Shown here: positions 45,517 through 53,749 of the stretch, in pieces | How positions within the stretch are numbered: the stretch's first letter is position 1 | Layout of the letters: each line of letters begins with the position of its first letter | From: Clostridiales bacterium | GTDB lineage: Bacteria > Bacillota > Clostridia > Ch29 | Direction of reading: 5' to 3' | Length of the DNA: 53,752 bases | Assembly (NCBI GenBank): GCA_012728565.1 | Contig: JAAYEV010000032.1 | Location: forward strand, 1-53,752 | Translations under genes and position numbers: made by a program | Notes under the pieces: model-generated | Told to the model about the DNA's origin: nothing | Databases searched by the model: none | What the model saw: the letters and a program-made list of their open reading frames with translations, nothing else

Positions 45517-47465
45517 ACGAAATTAAACTGGACGAGGAAAAGTCTGATGAGATACTTGCCAAGTACGACCGGGAATTCGCCTACCGCAGGCTTGAAGGTC
45601 CGATAGCCAAGTTCGTATTTTTGCTTGCGGTTGCCTGGTCGCTGGCCCATCTGTATACGGCAGCCTTCGGGGTTTTCCCCTCCACGATACAAAGAGCTCC
45701 CCACGTTGGTATTGCCCTGGTACTAATATTTATTATGTATCCGGCCAAAAGAGGCAGTAAAAGCAACAAAGTCGCATGGTATGATTATATTCTGGCCTTC
45801 CTTGGTTTTGTCGTTTCGGCCTACCACGTAATATATTATAAGGAACTGGTTTGGCGAGCGGGAGTATATAATACCACCGATATGATAATCAGTGTTATAG
45901 CAGTTTTATTGATCATTGAAGCTACCAGAAGACTGGCGGGGCCGGTTATGATTTCCTTGGCAACGTTCTTTCTGCTGTATGCATACTTTGGTAAATATTT
46001 TCCGTCCTTCATGGCCCATCCGGGTCTTACAATAAAAAGGATAGCTGTTTTCCAGTGGCTGGGTACCGAAGGCATCCTGGGAACGCCCATCCAGGTATCC
46101 TCAACTTTTATATTCTTATTTATGCTTTTTGCTTCCTTTTTAAAGAAAAGCGGTGTCGGGGATTGGATGACGGAAATAGCGGTGGGTTTAACCGGCGGGG
46201 CCATAGGCGGTCCGGCCAAGGCGGCGGTTATTGCCAGCGCAGCCCAGGGTACCGTGTCCGGCAGCTCGGTTGCCAATACGGTGGGTACCGGGTCGGTAAC
46301 CATTCCCCTTATGAAAAGTATCGGCTATCGTCCTGCCTTTGCCGGTGCCGTTGAGGCGGCCGCATCCACCGGCGGACAGCTTATGCCTCCCATAATGGGT
46401 GCTGCGGCTTTTATAATGTCGGAGTTTTTAAACATCCCGTACGGGACCATTGCACTGGCTGCAGCCATACCGGCCGTTCTATATTTTACAGGGATATTCA
46501 TTACCGTGCATCTTGAAGCCAAAAAGGCCGGGCTTTTGGGATTACCCAAGGATAAGCTGCCCGACTGGAAACGGCTGCTTAAGAGAAAATGGTTCCTTGC
46601 GGCTCCCATATTTGGTATCATTTATCTATTGGTAAGTGGATACACTCCTATGCTGGCCGCTTTTTATGCAATAATACTGTGTATAGGCGCATCCATGATT
46701 CTAAAAGAAACCCGTATGTCCTTAAACGATATCATTTCCACACTGGAGGAAGGCGCCAAGTCCGCTCTGCCGGTTGTTGCAGCCTGCGCAACGGCGGGAA
46801 TCATCGTAGGTATTGTAACTCTCACAGGACTTGGTATGAAAATGTCAGGGGGCCTGGTAAAGCTGGCCGGTGGTAATATATACCTCACCATGTTCTTTAC
46901 AATGATAGGTTCCCTTATACTGGGTATGGGTGTCCCAACCACGGCAAACTATATAATCCAGGCAACGGTTTCCGCTCCTGCTTTAATGACGCTGGGTGTG
47001 CCTCCGCTGGCTGCCCATTTGTTCGTGTTCTATTTCGGAATAGTTGCGGATATTACCCCGCCTGTTGCCCTGGCAGCCTTTGCCGGTTCGGGTATAGCCC
47101 AGTCGGATCCGATGAAGACGGGCGTTGAGGCCTTTAAGCTTGGATTTGCAGCATACCTGGTACCGTACATTTTTGCGCTGAACCCAATACTGGTGCTTAT
47201 AAACCTTGAGGGTCTATCCACCCCGTTGTTCATCTTACGTGTAATCTTTGCATTGGCTACGGCACTGGTGGGTATGCTTTGTATCGGCGCTTCGACAACT
47301 GCCTACTTTGTAACCAACGACAAATGGTATGAACGGATCCTGCTTTTCGTTGCGGGTGTTTCCTTGATACACCCCGGGATTCAAACCGATATATTCGGTG
47401 CGGTGGTCCTGGCGGGAACATGGTTCGTACAGAAATCACGGGTAAAAAGAAAGGCTACAGCGTAA
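45480..47465 (+). CDS. TRAP transporter permease, fused 4TM/12TM subunits (TAXI type)
   Basis: This 661-residue membrane protein combines the small and large subunits of a TRAP permease, as usual for TAXI systems. After a charged cytoplasmic N-terminus (about 1-38) come about 16 or more hydrophobic segments. The large-subunit signature GGAIGGPAKAAVIASAAQGTV, split by glycine turns, and SSVANTVGTGSVTIPLMK, ASTGGQLMPPIMGAAAF, and LGMGVPTTANYI are present. It moves substrate with sodium or proton gradient. An aggaggtagaaat site precedes the ATG. A strong terminator follows. Confidence 0.96.
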   Translation: MAERQKEDSILLDEIKLDEEKSDEILAKYDREFAYRRLEGPIAKFVFLLAVAWSLAHLYTAAFGVFPSTIQRAPHVGIALVLIFIMYPAKRGSKSNKVAWYDYILAFLGFVVSAYHVIYYKELVWRAGVYNTTDMIISVIAVLLIIEATRRLAGPVMISLATFFLLYAYFGKYFPSFMAHPGLTIKRIAVFQWLGTEGILGTPIQVSSTFIFLFMLFASFLKKSGVGDWMTEIAVGLTGGAIGGPAKAAVIASAAQGTVSGSSVANTVGTGSVTIPLMKSIGYRPAFAGAVEAAASTGGQLMPPIMGAAAFIMSEFLNIPYGTIALAAAIPAVLYFTGIFITVHLEAKKAGLLGLPKDKLPDWKRLLKRKWFLAAPIFGIIYLLVSGYTPMLAAFYAIILCIGASMILKETRMSLNDIISTLEEGAKSALPVVAACATAGIIVGIVTLTGLGMKMSGGLVKLAGGNIYLTMFFTMIGSLILGMGVPTTANYIIQATVSAPALMTLGVPPLAAHLFVFYFGIVADITPPVALAAFAGSGIAQSDPMKTGVEAFKLGFAAYLVPYIFALNPILVLINLEGLSTPLFILRVIFALATALVGMLCIGASTTAYFVTNDKWYERILLFVAGVSLIHPGIQTDIFGAVVLAGTWFVQKSRVKRKATA

Positions 47466-47503
47466 AAGGAAGCAACGGTCAATCCTGTTCATTAAACCCC
47501 CTG

Positions 47504-47540
47504 AAGGGGCCTGCGGCAAAGTGCTGCCGCAGGCCCCTTT
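47504..47540 (+). terminator. Intrinsic terminator of the aminomutase-TRAP operon
   Basis: A perfect 15-base-pair stem (47504-47518 with 47525-47539, loop of six) lies 38 bases after the permease stop. A short T run (TTTC) follows. The arms contain GGGGCCTGCGGCA and its complement. Confidence 0.85.
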
Positions 47541-47601
47541 CGGTTGTGGTTGTTGTACATGATACTCCTTGGATATGAACCGGGCGGCTGTGCTTGACAA
47601 C

Positions 47602-47634
47602 AAAAAAATAGTAACGGTTACCCATTACTATTTT
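47602..47634 (-). terminator. Intrinsic terminator after rpmF
   Basis: AAATAGTAA (47606-47614) and TTACTATTT (47625-47633) pair perfectly with an inner GG/CC, and the minus strand continues with a run of seven T. It lies about 10 bases after the rpmF stop and stops transcription converging on the TRAP operon. Confidence 0.88.
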
Positions 47635-47644
47635 ATTTCCAGCC

Positions 47645-47821
47645 TTATTCTGCCTTGATTATTTCCTTCCCCTTATAGTACCCACAGGACTTGCATATCC
47701 TATGGGGCATCATAAGTTCGTGGCACTGCGGGCATTCCGCAAGGCCGGGCTTTCTCAGTTTCCAATGGGCCAGCCTGTTGTTTCTCCTGGATTTGGAGAC
47801 TCTTCTTTTTGGTACCGCCAT
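47645..47821 (-). CDS. rpmF: 50S ribosomal protein L32 (zinc-binding form)
   Basis: A 58-residue product on the minus strand begins [19 protein letters not shown] and contains CPQC and CKSC, the four zinc-binding Cys. A gggaggtgttaat site precedes the ATG at 47821. It follows yceD by 20 bases, the widely conserved yceD-rpmF pair. In many Firmicutes fapR and plsX come next; here a terminator and the aminomutase-TRAP islet follow instead. Confidence 0.97.
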   Translation of the reverse strand: MAVPKRRVSKSRRNNRLAHWKLRKPGLAECPQCHELMMPHRICKSCGYYKGKEIIKAE

Positions 47822-47841
47822 ATTAACACCTCCCTGCGCTG

Positions 47842-48333
47842 CTACTGTTCCAACAATCTTTTAAGCTGCTGCATCCTCGGGTCAATCTCATTGATGCTGC
47901 AGCCGCATTCTTCTACGTTCCTGTCGGCACCGCATATTGGACATAGGCCTTTGCATTCCTCGCTGCACAATACCTTCACCGGGAGCTCAAGCAGTATGCT
48001 TTCCATAACCGGTTCCCTAAGGTCAATGCTGTCTCCCTTTACCGGCAGCACTTCTTCTCCGGGTCCGGCCTCGCTGTACTGCTGGCTGAAACCGGTGCGG
48101 AGGGGGTGCCTTATGGTCCTAAGGCACCTGGAGCACTGAAGTACAACCTCCGTCCGGACTTCGCCCGTCACATACAGTAAATCCCCGTCCCGCTCTATAC
48201 TGCCGTTAACGGCCACCGGGCTTTCGAAGTCCAACCTTTCCCCCCTGTAGTCAAGTCCCTCCATGTCTTCTTTTAAGCTAAACGTCATACGGCCGTCGTC
48301 CCCGCGTCTAAGCCTGTTAACATGTATTATCAT
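47842..48333 (-). CDS. yceD: YceD/DUF177 family protein
   Basis: The family is encoded with rpmF and is linked to 23S rRNA or 50S maturation in plants and bacteria, but its mechanism is not settled. The 163-residue product has CSRC near the middle ([16 protein letters not shown]) and a C-terminal Cys cluster ([17 protein letters not shown] and CGC) likely to bind zinc. The C-terminal segment [12 protein letters not shown] is typical. The ATG at 48333 fits the family start MIIHVNRL better than the frame opening at 48342. Confidence 0.92.
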   Translation of the reverse strand: MIIHVNRLRRGDDGRMTFSLKEDMEGLDYRGERLDFESPVAVNGSIERDGDLLYVTGEVRTEVVLQCSRCLRTIRHPLRTGFSQQYSEAGPGEEVLPVKGDSIDLREPVMESILLELPVKVLCSEECKGLCPICGADRNVEECGCSINEIDPRMQQLKRLLEQ

Positions 48334-48399
48334 CGCCAGCACACCCCGTAGTCAACAAATTTTATTATACAAACGGGCCGCATGTTTGTCAAGGCTGCT

Positions 48400-49593
48400 C
48401 TAGCCTACTATTTTAACCGTTTCCCTGGCAATCATCAGTTCCTCGTTTGTGGGAATTACCACCGCTTTAACCTTGCAGCCGGGCTTGCTTATAATTGCCT
48501 CCTTGCCCCTTACATTGTTTGCCTCAGGGTCAAGTTCCAGTCCAAGGTAGTCAAGGCCGCTGCATATCCTTTCCCTCATGGATATGGAGTTTTCGCCAAG
48601 TCCCGCGGTGAACACCACTACGTCCACCCCATTCATTACCGCCGAGTAGGACCCAATGAATTTTTTAACCTTGTATGCGAACACCTCTATGGCCAGCTTC
48701 GCACCGTAGTCGCCCTTTTCGGCCGCCTGTTCCAAGTCCCTGAAGTCGCTGCTTACACCGGATATGCCCAGCACTCCGGAACGCTTGTTGAGTATGTTGT
48801 TGACCTCTTCTATGGTCTTATTCTCCTTTTCCATCAAAAAGGCTATAATGGCCGGGTCTATGCTTCCGCAGCGGGTACCCATCGCGAGGCCCTCCAGCGG
48901 TGTAAAGCCCATGCTGGTTTCAACCGATTTCCCGCCGTCCACCGCCGTTATGCTGGCACCGTTGCCCAGATGACAGGTTATAATCTTGAGGCTTTCCAAG
49001 GGTTTACCTACTATCTCTGCAGCCCTTTCCGCCACGTACTTGTGCGAAGTGCCGTGGAACCCGTATTTCCTCACGCCGTATTTCTTGTAGTATTCGTAAG
49101 GAATGGGATATATATAGGCGTAATCCGGTATTGTATGGTGAAAGGCCGTATCAAAGGTACCGGCCATCGGCTTGCCCGGCATCAGCTGCTGGCATGCTTC
49201 TATCCCCATAATATTCGGCGGGTTATGAAGCGGAGCCAGGTCTGCGCATTCACGAAGGGTATCTATAACCTCATCGGTTATTTTTACCGAACCGGAGAAT
49301 TTCTCGCCACCGTGTACAACCCTGTGCCCTATCGCATAAATCTCGTCCATATCCTTGATAACCCCTGTTTTCTCATCGGTCAGTACATCGGTTATAAGCT
49401 TAAGCGCAGTTTTATGGTCAGGCATCGGCTTTTCTATAATTACTTCTTCCCTTTCCGAGGCCTGGTGCTTCAGCCTGGACCCCTCTATACCTATTCTTTC
49501 CGCCAGCCCGCGGGCCATAACGCTTTCGTCTTCCATGTTTAGCAGCTGATACTTCACCGAAGAACTGCCGCAGTTTACCACCAAGACTTTCAT
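48400..49593 (-). CDS. ackA: Acetate kinase
   Basis: Acetate kinase converts acetyl phosphate and ADP to acetate and ATP, a main energy step in fermenting anaerobes. The 397-residue protein starts [18 protein letters not shown] and has [33 protein letters not shown] and FTAGLGENS. The ATG has aggggaggagaaaaa. The phosphotransacetylase gene pta, its partner, is not adjacent. Confidence 0.97.
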   Translation of the reverse strand: MKVLVVNCGSSSVKYQLLNMEDESVMARGLAERIGIEGSRLKHQASEREEVIIEKPMPDHKTALKLITDVLTDEKTGVIKDMDEIYAIGHRVVHGGEKFSGSVKITDEVIDTLRECADLAPLHNPPNIMGIEACQQLMPGKPMAGTFDTAFHHTIPDYAYIYPIPYEYYKKYGVRKYGFHGTSHKYVAERAAEIVGKPLESLKIITCHLGNGASITAVDGGKSVETSMGFTPLEGLAMGTRCGSIDPAIIAFLMEKENKTIEEVNNILNKRSGVLGISGVSSDFRDLEQAAEKGDYGAKLAIEVFAYKVKKFIGSYSAVMNGVDVVVFTAGLGENSISMRERICSGLDYLGLELDPEANNVRGKEAIISKPGCKVKAVVIPTNEELMIARETVKIVG

Positions 49594-49689
49594 TTTTTCT
49601 CCTCCCCTGTAAGATCAGTGATTAACCTATATTAGTTTCTTCATATTTCATAAATATCCTGCCAAAAATCCCAAAATAATATGTATAAT

Positions 49690-49854
49690 TGAATATAAGG
49701 AACGGGGACACACCACATTGGGATGTGAGAGGTGGGAGGTTTGATGTGGGGTTTCAGCATTACTCCAAAGTATTGCCCTAGCTCCCACTTCCCTCTTCAC
49801 ACTTCACACTTCCATATGAATGTCCCAGACTGACAAACTCAAGGGATGGGACAT
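49690..49854. repeat. Non-coding palindromic stretch between ackA and tmcAL (REP-like)
   Basis: The 292-base gap (49594-49885) holds no gene. From about 49690 it contains GGAACGGGGACACACC, an imperfect inverted pair (GTGAGAGGTGGGAG near 49726 with CTCCCACTTCCCTCTTCAC near 49780), direct TTCACAC repeats, and a perfect pair ATGTCCCA (49820-49827)/TGGGACAT (49847-49854). The last pair uses the same 8-mers as the palindrome at 39855-39901. A TATAAT at 49684-49689, preceded by TATG, could be a plus-strand promoter for tmcAL, but no -35 box is seen. Confidence 0.55.
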
Positions 49855-49885
49855 ATCAAACTGTGCATGGAGGTGATGAAAAAAT

Positions 49886-51136
49886 ATGAAGGTTTTGGGA
49901 ATAGTCGCCGAATACAACCCGTTTCACAACGGGCACCTGTACCATTTGAAAAAGGCTGTGGAGGCAACCGGCGCCACCCATTCGGTCGCCGTCATGAGCG
50001 GCAGCTTTGTGCAAAGGGGCGAACCCTCGGTGGTGAACAAATGGGCAAGAGCTGAAATGGCTGTTAGGGCCGGCATCGACCTTGTGCTGGAACTGCCTGT
50101 TGTATATGCCTGTCGAAGCGCGGAAGGATTTGCAACAGGTGCTTTAAGCATACTGGATGGAATAGGCGCGGTAGACTTCGTTTGTTTTGGAAGCGAATCC
50201 GGCGACCTGGAAAAACTGCGGACAGTCTCTCGCATCCTTTCCTCCGAGCCTTCGGAATACAAAGACCTCCTAAGACATTACCTGGCAATGGGCCATAATT
50301 TCCCCACCGCCAGGGCAGCGGCGCTGGAAAAATACATGGACCTGCCCGGGCACGACCTAAGAAGGCTGCTTAAATCGCCAAATAACATACTGGCCATAGA
50401 ATACCTTAAGGCCTTGGACAGGCTACAAAGCGGCATTGTTCCCTTTACCCTCCGGCGGTTTGCCGCCGGGTATCACTCACAGTCCCTTGGGCGTACAATT
50501 GCCAGCGCTACGGCAGTACGCAGCGAATTAACCAGTAAAAACAAGGTAACCAAAAGGGTTTCAAGGGTCCTGCCCGGTACCAGTTCTCTTGTACTCCACA
50601 AGGAACTGGCCTCGGGACGGGGACCGGTATCCTTCGGGCTGTTCAGCCTACCGGTGACCGCACAGATAAGAAAACTGGGTTCCGAGGGTATCAGGCATTA
50701 CCCTGAAGTCACCGAGGGCCTTGAAAACAGGATCTGGAATGCCGCCTGTACAATAACGGAGCTTGACGACATGCTGGAGACCATAAAAACCAAGCGTTAC
50801 ACCCGCACACGCCTTGGAAGAATTCTAACCTACATACTCCTTGACATAAAAAAGGAGCTGCTGGACCGGCTGGAGCGTGAAAATTACCCCTGCTATGCCA
50901 GGGTCCTTGCCCTCAATAAGAAGGGCGCAGAAGTGTTAAAAAGGGCCGGCGCTGTCGCCAGGATACCCATAATAACCAGAACAGCCCGGCACGGTTTCCG
51001 GGAAGGGTCCTCCCTCTTCGACATGTTACAAAAAGAGGCCCTGGCTACCGACCTGTATGTACTGGGATATGTTAACCGGAAATATGCCTTCGCCGGCCAA
51101 GACTATGTAACCAGCCCCTTTTTCCTGAAGGATTAA
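49886..51136 (+). CDS. tmcAL: tRNA(Met) cytidine acetate ligase TmcAL (YlbM)
   Basis: TmcAL uses acetate and ATP to form N4-acetylcytidine at the wobble base of elongator tRNA(Met). The 416-residue protein has the nucleotidyltransferase motif HNGH at 14-17 (VAEYNPFHNGH), SGSFVQRGEPS, and the FGSESGDLE block. Its neighbour ackA makes acetate, its substrate, though this link may be coincidental. A ggaggtgatg site precedes the ATG. The end overlaps the convergent patatin-like gene by 65 bases. Confidence 0.95.
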   Translation: MKVLGIVAEYNPFHNGHLYHLKKAVEATGATHSVAVMSGSFVQRGEPSVVNKWARAEMAVRAGIDLVLELPVVYACRSAEGFATGALSILDGIGAVDFVCFGSESGDLEKLRTVSRILSSEPSEYKDLLRHYLAMGHNFPTARAAALEKYMDLPGHDLRRLLKSPNNILAIEYLKALDRLQSGIVPFTLRRFAAGYHSQSLGRTIASATAVRSELTSKNKVTKRVSRVLPGTSSLVLHKELASGRGPVSFGLFSLPVTAQIRKLGSEGIRHYPEVTEGLENRIWNAACTITELDDMLETIKTKRYTRTRLGRILTYILLDIKKELLDRLERENYPCYARVLALNKKGAEVLKRAGAVARIPIITRTARHGFREGSSLFDMLQKEALATDLYVLGYVNRKYAFAGQDYVTSPFFLKD

Positions 51137-51896
51137 GCCCGGAACTTAACTTTTCCATAACCTCCAGCGCGGCGTTCCTACCGGCATGTATGCATTCTTC
51201 CACCTGGTTGAAGGTCACCGGGTTTATGTTCTTTAGATAGGGGTTTATAATCAAATCGGCATCTATGCCCCGCAGCATGATTATTTCATTCTGGAGTATG
51301 TCAATGCTCTGTATTATTACGTCATATATGCTGTCCATCCTTTTGTCCTCAATCCAGGAGCCCAGGTTAACCCCGACGGTATACTCGGCGCCCATTCTTT
51401 TTACAAGGTCAACCGGCACCGGGTCCACCAGGCCGCCGTCGGCAAGGACGCGGCCGTCCAGCTCCAGCGGGGCAATGATTCCCGGGATGGCAACGCTTGC
51501 CCTTACCGCTTTATAGACATAACCCTTGTCCAGCACCACCCTATCGCCTGTACTCAGGTCGGTGGCAACCACCGCAAGGGGTTTTTCCAGTTCTTCAAAC
51601 TTCTTGCCCCCGGTTAGTTTCTTGATTAACAGCTCCAGTTTCCGTCCCTGTACCAACCCCTTTTTGGGCACCGAAATATCTATCCACTCCCAGGGTTCAA
51701 TACCCACTGCCAGGTCAACAATTTCCAGCACCGACATCCCGCTGCAGTACAGCGCCCCAATAAGCGCCCCTATGCTGCACCCTGATATATAGTCTATTCT
51801 TATCCCCTTTTCCTCCAGCGCCTGCAGTACCCCTAGATGGGCAAACCCCCGGGCGGCCCCCGATCCCAATGCCAGGCCCAGTTTTTTCTGTTTCAT
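51072..51896 (-). CDS. Patatin-like phospholipase, RssA/YlbK-type
   Basis: The 274-residue product carries the patatin oxyanion motif GSGAARG at 11-17, the nucleophile elbow GCSIG at 39-43 (Ser41) and the Asp of DGGLVDPVP near 160, forming a Ser-Asp dyad. It is probably a cytoplasmic acyl hydrolase; Bacillus YlbK in the same neighbourhood is of this type. The ATG at 51896 has gggaggtaatcct upstream, whereas the frame opens at 51992 in sequence shared with ylbJ. Its 3' end overlaps tmcAL convergently by 65 bases. Confidence 0.92.
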   Translation of the reverse strand: MKQKKLGLALGSGAARGFAHLGVLQALEEKGIRIDYISGCSIGALIGALYCSGMSVLEIVDLAVGIEPWEWIDISVPKKGLVQGRKLELLIKKLTGGKKFEELEKPLAVVATDLSTGDRVVLDKGYVYKAVRASVAIPGIIAPLELDGRVLADGGLVDPVPVDLVKRMGAEYTVGVNLGSWIEDKRMDSIYDVIIQSIDILQNEIIMLRGIDADLIINPYLKNINPVTFNQVEECIHAGRNAALEVMEKLSSGLNPSGKRGWLHSLGRRRHISG

Positions 51897-51916
51897 AGGA
51901 TTACCTCCCATACTAA

Positions 51917-51945
51917 TCATATTAAAGAGGCGGCACAAATATATT
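51917..51945 (+). promoter_or_regulatory. Candidate sigma-E promoter of ylbJ
   Basis: TCATATT (51917-51923) matches the -35 pattern of mother-cell sigma-E, and AATATATT (51938-51945), 14 bases on, agrees with the -10 consensus CATACANT at five of seven positions. ylbJ belongs to the sigma-E regulon in Bacillus subtilis. The -10 match is weak. Confidence 0.35.
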
Positions 51946-51981
51946 GAATTAGTAGTTAAAACCGACAAGGAGAATTGCGTT

Positions 51982-53295
51982 ATGCCAAACATCCGTATGC
52001 TTCATATATTTCTCGCTGTTATTATTGTTATTGCCCTTTTTTACCTGAAAATATCTGGAGCAGCGCTAGACAGGCCAAAAAAAAATAATTTATTTCTCTA
52101 TTTATCCGCGCTGACGGTATCCCTTTTTGTAATGAGTCTTATTTACTACCCGGAGGAATGCTACCGCGCGGCGGTGGACGGTGTAGACACCTGGATAAAC
52201 GTGGTTCTGCCCGCACTGCTCCCGTTTTTCATCGGCGCAGAGCTTTTAATAGGCCTTGGGGTTATAGACTTTATAGGCACTCTGCTGGAGCCGGTTATGC
52301 GGCCCCTTTTTAAAACCCCTGGCCAGTCAGCCTTTGTATTTGTCATGAGCATCACTTCGGGGTACCCGGTAGGCGTAAAACTCACCTGCGGTCTGAGGGA
52401 GAAAGGCGCATGCACCAGGGTTGAGGCCCAGCCTATGCTTGCCTTTTGCAGTACCTCCGGTCCCCTTTTCATGATAGGCGCAGTCTCCATAGGCATGTTC
52501 GGCAGCAGGCTGGCAGGAACCATAATAGCCGTATGCCACTACCTGTCCGCTTTTTTGCTTGGAATCATCGCCGCCGCGTTTATAAAAGGCGGCAGTGAAA
52601 GTAAACGGCATTCCTTCAAACCGGTGGGAATAAAGCGGGCACTGGATGCCATGCTTAAAAAAAGAAGACTGGACGGCAGGCCCTTCGGCGAATTGATGGG
52701 TGATGCGGTCAGGGAAAGCATAAATACCCTTCTTATGGTCGGCGGTTTTATCATAATGTTTTCGGTGGTTATCCAGCTTTTTTCAATAACCGGGGCGCTG
52801 CAGTTCCTAGCGGGACCGGTTGAAAAACTTTTGAGCAAAACTTCCCTGCCCCACACGCTGGTGCAGCCTGTCCTAAGCGGTATGCTGGAAATAACCATAG
52901 GCAGCAGGCTGCTCTCCCGGGTGGAAGCATTGCCCTTTATCTATACCGTATCCGCCGCCAGCCTTATTATCGGCTGGAGCGGTTTTTCGATACACGCCCA
53001 GGCAATAAGTTTTATAAGCAGGACCGATTTAAGCCCGTCGCTGTACATGCTGTCCAAGCTGGCCCATGGTATCCTTTGCTGTATAATGTCCTACACCGTA
53101 TGCAGGGTTTTCCTGGCCGGCAAATACATGGACGCCAGTATTACAGGCCCGGGCCTGCTTCCTTCCTACGGTTTTCTTCAAAACCTATTGTATTCCACAA
53201 AGGCATTCCTTGCGGTGGCAGGCTCAATGCTTGCTGCACCGCTGCTGGGCATCCTTGTCTCATCGATAACCGGCTTTTACATAAAGCGAAGCTGA
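51982..53295 (+). CDS. ylbJ: Sporulation integral membrane protein YlbJ
   Basis: YlbJ is a polytopic membrane protein needed for spore formation in Bacillus, in the mother cell. The 437-residue product has about ten hydrophobic segments and two related halves of the Gate/nucleoside-recognition type: VDTWINVVLPALLPFFIGAELL with SGYPVGVKL in the first, and GWSGFSIHAQAIS in the second. An aaggagaattgcgtt site precedes the ATG. Its presence indicates a spore-forming lineage. The transported substrate, if any, is unknown. Confidence 0.94.
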   Translation: MPNIRMLHIFLAVIIVIALFYLKISGAALDRPKKNNLFLYLSALTVSLFVMSLIYYPEECYRAAVDGVDTWINVVLPALLPFFIGAELLIGLGVIDFIGTLLEPVMRPLFKTPGQSAFVFVMSITSGYPVGVKLTCGLREKGACTRVEAQPMLAFCSTSGPLFMIGAVSIGMFGSRLAGTIIAVCHYLSAFLLGIIAAAFIKGGSESKRHSFKPVGIKRALDAMLKKRRLDGRPFGELMGDAVRESINTLLMVGGFIIMFSVVIQLFSITGALQFLAGPVEKLLSKTSLPHTLVQPVLSGMLEITIGSRLLSRVEALPFIYTVSAASLIIGWSGFSIHAQAISFISRTDLSPSLYMLSKLAHGILCCIMSYTVCRVFLAGKYMDASITGPGLLPSYGFLQNLLYSTKAFLAVAGSMLAAPLLGILVSSITGFYIKRS

Positions 53296-53306
53296 CCCGT
53301 CAGCTT
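53288..53306 (+). terminator. Terminator hairpin at the ylbJ stop
   Basis: GAAGCTGAC and GTCAGCTTC pair perfectly with a two-base loop, and TTTTTT follows five bases later on the plus strand. The hairpin includes the stop codons of both ylbJ and the convergent gene. Confidence 0.7.
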
Positions 53307-53749
53307 CTGAGGTTTTTTACCTCTTCCCGGTTTTTCTTGATAAGCTCAATATACTCGTGCAGCTTTTTTTCAAGCTCGGCCAGCAGGTTGTCCGCATATT
53401 CCTTTGTTCCAATCCTTATTTCCCGGGCATTTTTCTTTGCATTTTCTATTATTTCCTCGCCCTGGATATAAGCCCTGCGAGTGACCTCGCTCTCCTCCAC
53501 CATTCTCTTTATATGCTCCTCGGTCTCCTTCAGCATAAGGTCTGCTTCTTTTTGCGCTTCTATCAGTATTCGGTTTCTTTCCTCTTTTATCCAGTTCGCC
53601 TGCTTTATTTCTTCCGGCAGTATGCTCCTTATAGAATCGATGACCTCCAATACCTTTTCCCTGTCCACCCACACCTTGTCCGAAAAGGGTACAGCCCTTC
53701 CTTCGTTTATAATTTCCTCCAGCCTGCCCAGCAATTCGTTAATGTCCAT
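53300..53749 (-). CDS. Coiled-coil protein of unknown function (often labelled ATPase)
   Basis: The 149-residue acidic and lysine-rich protein is helical throughout. An N-terminal part (about 1-55, MDINELLGRLEEIINEGR and WVDREKVLEVIDSIRSILP) is followed by a long coiled coil (about 55-149) resembling DivIVA or ATP synthase b/E stalks. No nucleotide-binding motif is visible, so the label ATPase often given to relatives is not supported. Such genes lie next to ylbJ and coaD in Peptococcaceae. A role in organising membrane or cell-pole proteins is only a guess. The start codon is near the window edge, so its ribosome binding site cannot be seen. Confidence 0.75.
   Translation of the reverse strand: MDINELLGRLEEIINEGRAVPFSDKVWVDREKVLEVIDSIRSILPEEIKQANWIKEERNRILIEAQKEADLMLKETEEHIKRMVEESEVTRRAYIQGEEIIENAKKNAREIRIGTKEYADNLLAELEKKLHEYIELIKKNREEVKNLRS

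Noticed and set aside
48382-49542. 386-codon open frame on the plus strand
   Set aside because: Antisense to ackA in register with its codon positions, rich in Tyr, Phe and His, and like no known protein.
49846-50055. 69-codon plus-strand frame overlapping the tmcAL start
   Set aside because: It is in another frame than tmcAL, which matches its family from the first residue.
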